DNA from: Ricordea florida | Lineage: Eukaryota; Cnidaria; Anthozoa; Corallimorpharia; Ricordeidae | Length of the DNA stretch: 64,000 nt | Reading direction: 5' to 3' | NCBI GenBank assembly: GCA_949710005.1 | Contig: OX453280.1 | Span: forward strand, 23,116,152-23,180,151 | Part shown: positions 61,091 through 64,000 of the stretch, piece after piece | Layout: each line of letters starts with the position of its first letter | How positions within the stretch are numbered: position 1 is the first letter of the stretch | Made by a program: the position numbers and the translations under genes | The notes under the pieces: model-generated | What the model was told of the DNA's origin: nothing | What the model saw: the letters and a program-made list of their open reading frames with translations, nothing else | The model's database searches: none

Positions 61091-62935
61091 GTTGTTGAAG
61101 GCCTAAATGTAATAACTGTCCTAAATGTAATAAAGTCCTAAATGTAATAACATTTGGTCCTAAATGTAATAAAGTCCTAAATGTAATAACGTTTGGTCCT
61201 AAATGTAATAAGCCTCTAATGCAATCGTTTAACTGCGCTAGTGCACTGTTATAGCAGACATCCACATTGAGATGTTAAAGTGACAGCTGTTGCACCAAAG
61301 AATCCTCTGACCAATATTCATGGCATATTGTGGGCTCGCTGATATTAATCAGCCTCTTTTTATATGCTAAAGACGTAGGTTGAAAAGCATTAGCTACAAA
61401 ACCTTATACTGTACTGATGTGCTTTTGGCATCAAATTGACAGACGCAAAAACAATGAGAATGCTGACCAAGAGTTCTCTTTATATCATTGGCTCAGACTC
61501 TTAAGTGAAACAGATTTTGACGATATACTTGTGTGATCAGTGCTGAAGTTAACACTTTATGAACCGAGTTACAAGAAAAAGGTAGTCCACTGACCTATAC
61601 GTCTGACAAATCCCGGGCTCGGAAGTCCATTCTTTGTACTTGTCTCGTATGGGTCTGCATGAAATATATTCCTATGCGTTATTGACCAAGCGTGAGGTCA
61701 AATGGCTGGATATTGGCCGAGTTTTTTTTTGGCGTAATAATAATAATAATAATGAACTTTATTTGAGTGTCAAGTGTATTTAGCACTGCTGTACTAATTG
61801 GGGACACTGTAAAGCGCAAATGAAACAAATTAAATCAAATCAAATGTTAGTTTTTGTGGAGAGGGGAAAACCGGAGTACCCGGAGAAAAACCTCTCGGAG
61901 CAGAGTAGAGAACCAACAAACTCAGCCCGGGCCACATTGGTGGAAGGCGAGCGCTCTCACCACTGCGCCAACCCTGCTCCCAAGGGTTTTTAGGGACTCC
62001 CACGCGTTTTTAGGGACTGAGACGAAGTCTCGGTCCAAAAAATAGTAGAAAAAGAACGAGGCTAATATCGAGTCATCTTGACCGTACAAGCTTGGTCAAG
62101 AGAGTTTATATTCTCTTCGCTTAAACATTAAAGGATTCATTGTATAGCAAAAGATTTCGCTTTGATAAGAATCAAGAATGACTTGTTTATTTCGAGAGCC
62201 GAGACTGAAAGCCAACTGTTCAGTTGTAGCACAATAAACCCAAGAGGGTCGTTTAATTTTTTCTATGCATATGCCGACATTGTCCAAAATTTACGAACTT
62301 TGTGAGTATTCTTGCGCGGTATCAATACGGGGAATCTCGAACGGGTGAGGAAATTATCTTGCCCGCTCAGGTATTTAATCAGAACACAGGATTCACTTCA
62401 TTTTACCCGCGCGCGCTGCTAGCTATATGATAAAGTGACTTACAGAACTAGATATCTACTGACCAATCATATCTTATCACACAAGTCAGGAGCCCTTCAC
62501 CTGCACAAGTATAATGTTATCCAATTTATTGTACCTTAGAGTCTGAGCCAGTGATATATGAACAGGGTTTTGGTCAGCGTACTCATTGTTTTGCCAGCTG
62601 TCATTTGATGCCGTTTTTCATCAGTATAACGGTTTGCGGCCAATGCTTCTCCACTTATGTCTAGCAAATAAAAGGACGCTGATCGATATCAGTGAGCCCG
62701 TAATGTGACATGCATACTGGTCAGCAACCTTTTGGTGCAACAGCTGTCACTTCAACATCTCAGCTCAATGTGGATGTCCGCCATAACAACAATGCACTGA
62801 AGGAGTTAAACGATTGCATTGAAGGCTTATTACATTTAGGACTAAATGTTATTACATTTAGGACTAAATGTTATTACATTTAGGACTTTATTACATTTAG
62901 GACAGTTATTACATTTAGGCCTTCAACAGGCGTTA
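61090..62935. mobile_element. Long inverted-repeat element with nested SINE
   Basis: The left arm (61090-61535) and right arm (about 62487-62935) are diverged reverse complements. Matching words include GTTGAAGGCCTAAATGTAAT, GACAGCTGTTGCACCAAA and TTGGCTCAGACTCTAAG-like. Both arms carry CTAAATGTAATAA tandem units at their outer ends. No transposase seen. Confidence 0.7.
61733..61980 (-). mobile_element. tRNA-derived SINE, family 1 (minus copy, nested)
   Basis: (AAT)n tail at 61734-61752, body CAAGTGTATTTAGCACTGCT, and head at 61980 reading GGGAGCAGGGTTGGCGCAGT on the minus strand. Inserted between the arms of the inverted-repeat element. Confidence 0.8.
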
Positions 62936-63189
62936 TGTCTTTTACTCTGCGGGCGTCATGTCTGGGGCGTTATGACCTTAAGCCAAAGAATAAGTCATGC
63001 AGAAAATGTATTAAGCGTTATATTATATACAATACACTGCAAGCCTCTACAATGAAAGCTTTCTATCTATTGATTTCCGAAAATACCTTGAACTGAGCTA
63101 GATTGTGTGGAAAAGATAGGCTTACCTCAGTGTTTGGCTTACTGTTGTGCGACTCATCATATTTACATTGTAAAAACAAGAAGTTATAA

Positions 63190-63800
63190 GCATAAAAACA
63201 CAGATGTATTGCTGTGTCAATGACGGCAAGTGTGACTTGTTCAGTCTTGCAAGTGCGTTGTGGTATAGATCATCAGTTACCAAGTGTGATTATAACAAAT
63301 ACACAACGTCCATGCGCCAAAAATGTACTAACTGTATGCATAACTGATAAAACTAGTGCAGAAAATGTGGAATGGGTTTGCTCAACCTGCCATTCAAACC
63401 TAAACAATGGGAAGTTATCAATCTGATCTGAGGGTTGTCCAGTACTTGTGTGTCTGTTCTAAGGCTAACAAAATGTGATTCCCTGTGAAACCAGAATGCT
63501 GAAATAGAGGTGGGCAATTATCTGTAATGATAGCAATGTTGTTAATGTGCCACCTGATGTGAATTCAGTTGCTCTACCAAGGCCTATAAATGAATGAAAA
63601 GCAATTCCTATCAAATTGAAAAGAAAGTTAGGTCACAAGCACCATTATAAAGCACTATTACAAAGTGTTAGACCAAGAAAGTGTTGAAACCAGTGAACTG
63701 TCTCAAAATGAGCATATACTGATAAGTAAAGGAAAAGCGGCTAAATAATTTGTAAATAGCAAAGCTCCATTTAATGCTGTACCCTTATGTTAACTTATCA
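63190..63800 (+). pseudogene. Decayed Helitron N-terminal region
   Basis: Frame-shifted islands resemble the part before the Rep/helicase core of animal Helitrons: LWYRSSVTKCDYNKYTT, then CSTCHSNLNNGKLS, then VALPRPINE, and IPIKLKRKLGHKHHYKALLQ followed by SVRPRKC. Stops and frame changes make it inactive. It may continue to the window edge. Confidence 0.6.
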
Positions 63801-64000
63801 AATTTTTCCACAACTGTATGTTTGCCTCCTGCCTTATAACTGATGCCCAACGTAGTCAATTGAAATAATTGGAGTCATGTACTCGTCCCAGTATGTTTAT
63901 TTCGAAAAGCTACTCAGCTCCTTGGTCAGTATTATATTGTGATTAAAGATTAATAAAATTATCTTCAAAGTTCATCCAATCACAACTATGAAAAACATGT

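Overview
The window looks like nuclear DNA of a cnidarian, most likely an anthozoan such as a stony coral. It is AT-rich, intron-rich and full of MITEs, SINEs, LINE tails and microsatellites. Three genes on the + strand end in the cysteine-rich domain of cnidarian nematocyst-wall proteins (spacing CxxxCxxxCxxxCxxxCC, the minicollagen CRD). The species cannot be told from the sequence.

The backbone is a head-to-tail cluster of three multi-exon genes plus the first exon of a probable fourth. Gene A (3661-18722) encodes a levanase-type beta-sandwich domain, an acidic linker built from small related exons, a SEA-like domain, and a tail of CRD, Pro/Gln spacer and CRD. Gene B (23982-27925) is complete: signal peptide, a two-exon Cys module (GCF...CYSG...YVY), a Pro/Thr linker and two CRDs. 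Gene C (31695-43449) is complete: signal peptide, two microexons, the same Cys module, a Thr/Ala/Pro linker, a split SEA-like domain, a degenerate Cys block, a Pro-rich spacer and one canonical CRD. At 60195-60264 a signal-peptide exon with the same layout (short 5'UTR remnant, ATG, hydrophobic core, phase-1 donor) suggests gene D, which would continue past the window. Nearly all introns are phase 1. The SEA introns of A and C match in position and phase, and the middle SEA exon is 59 nt in both. I assembled the exons by eye from splice signals; in all three genes the phases close exactly to the stop codon. CRDs are known to link nematocyst-wall proteins through disulfides, so the cluster probably makes secreted nematocyst-wall or matrix components; this is inference.

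The rest is mobile DNA and repeats. Intron 15317-18303 of gene A holds Penelope-like pieces, among them a minus-strand 45-nt sequence with every part of a type I hammerhead ribozyme. Region 18.7-24 kb has a segmental duplication, one copy of which carries a TIR element with an exact empty site in the other copy. Region 43.5-60 kb is a transposon graveyard: a 1.4 kb foldback holding a captured exon, a RecQ-like helicase fragment between short inverted repeats, a long-TIR element with a 162-codon ORF, and a decayed DIRS retrotransposon with its inverted terminal and internal complementary repeats. The right edge holds another long inverted repeat and a decayed Helitron N-terminal region.

No rRNA, functional tRNA or CRISPR array was seen. 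Domain names rest on pattern recognition, not on searches.
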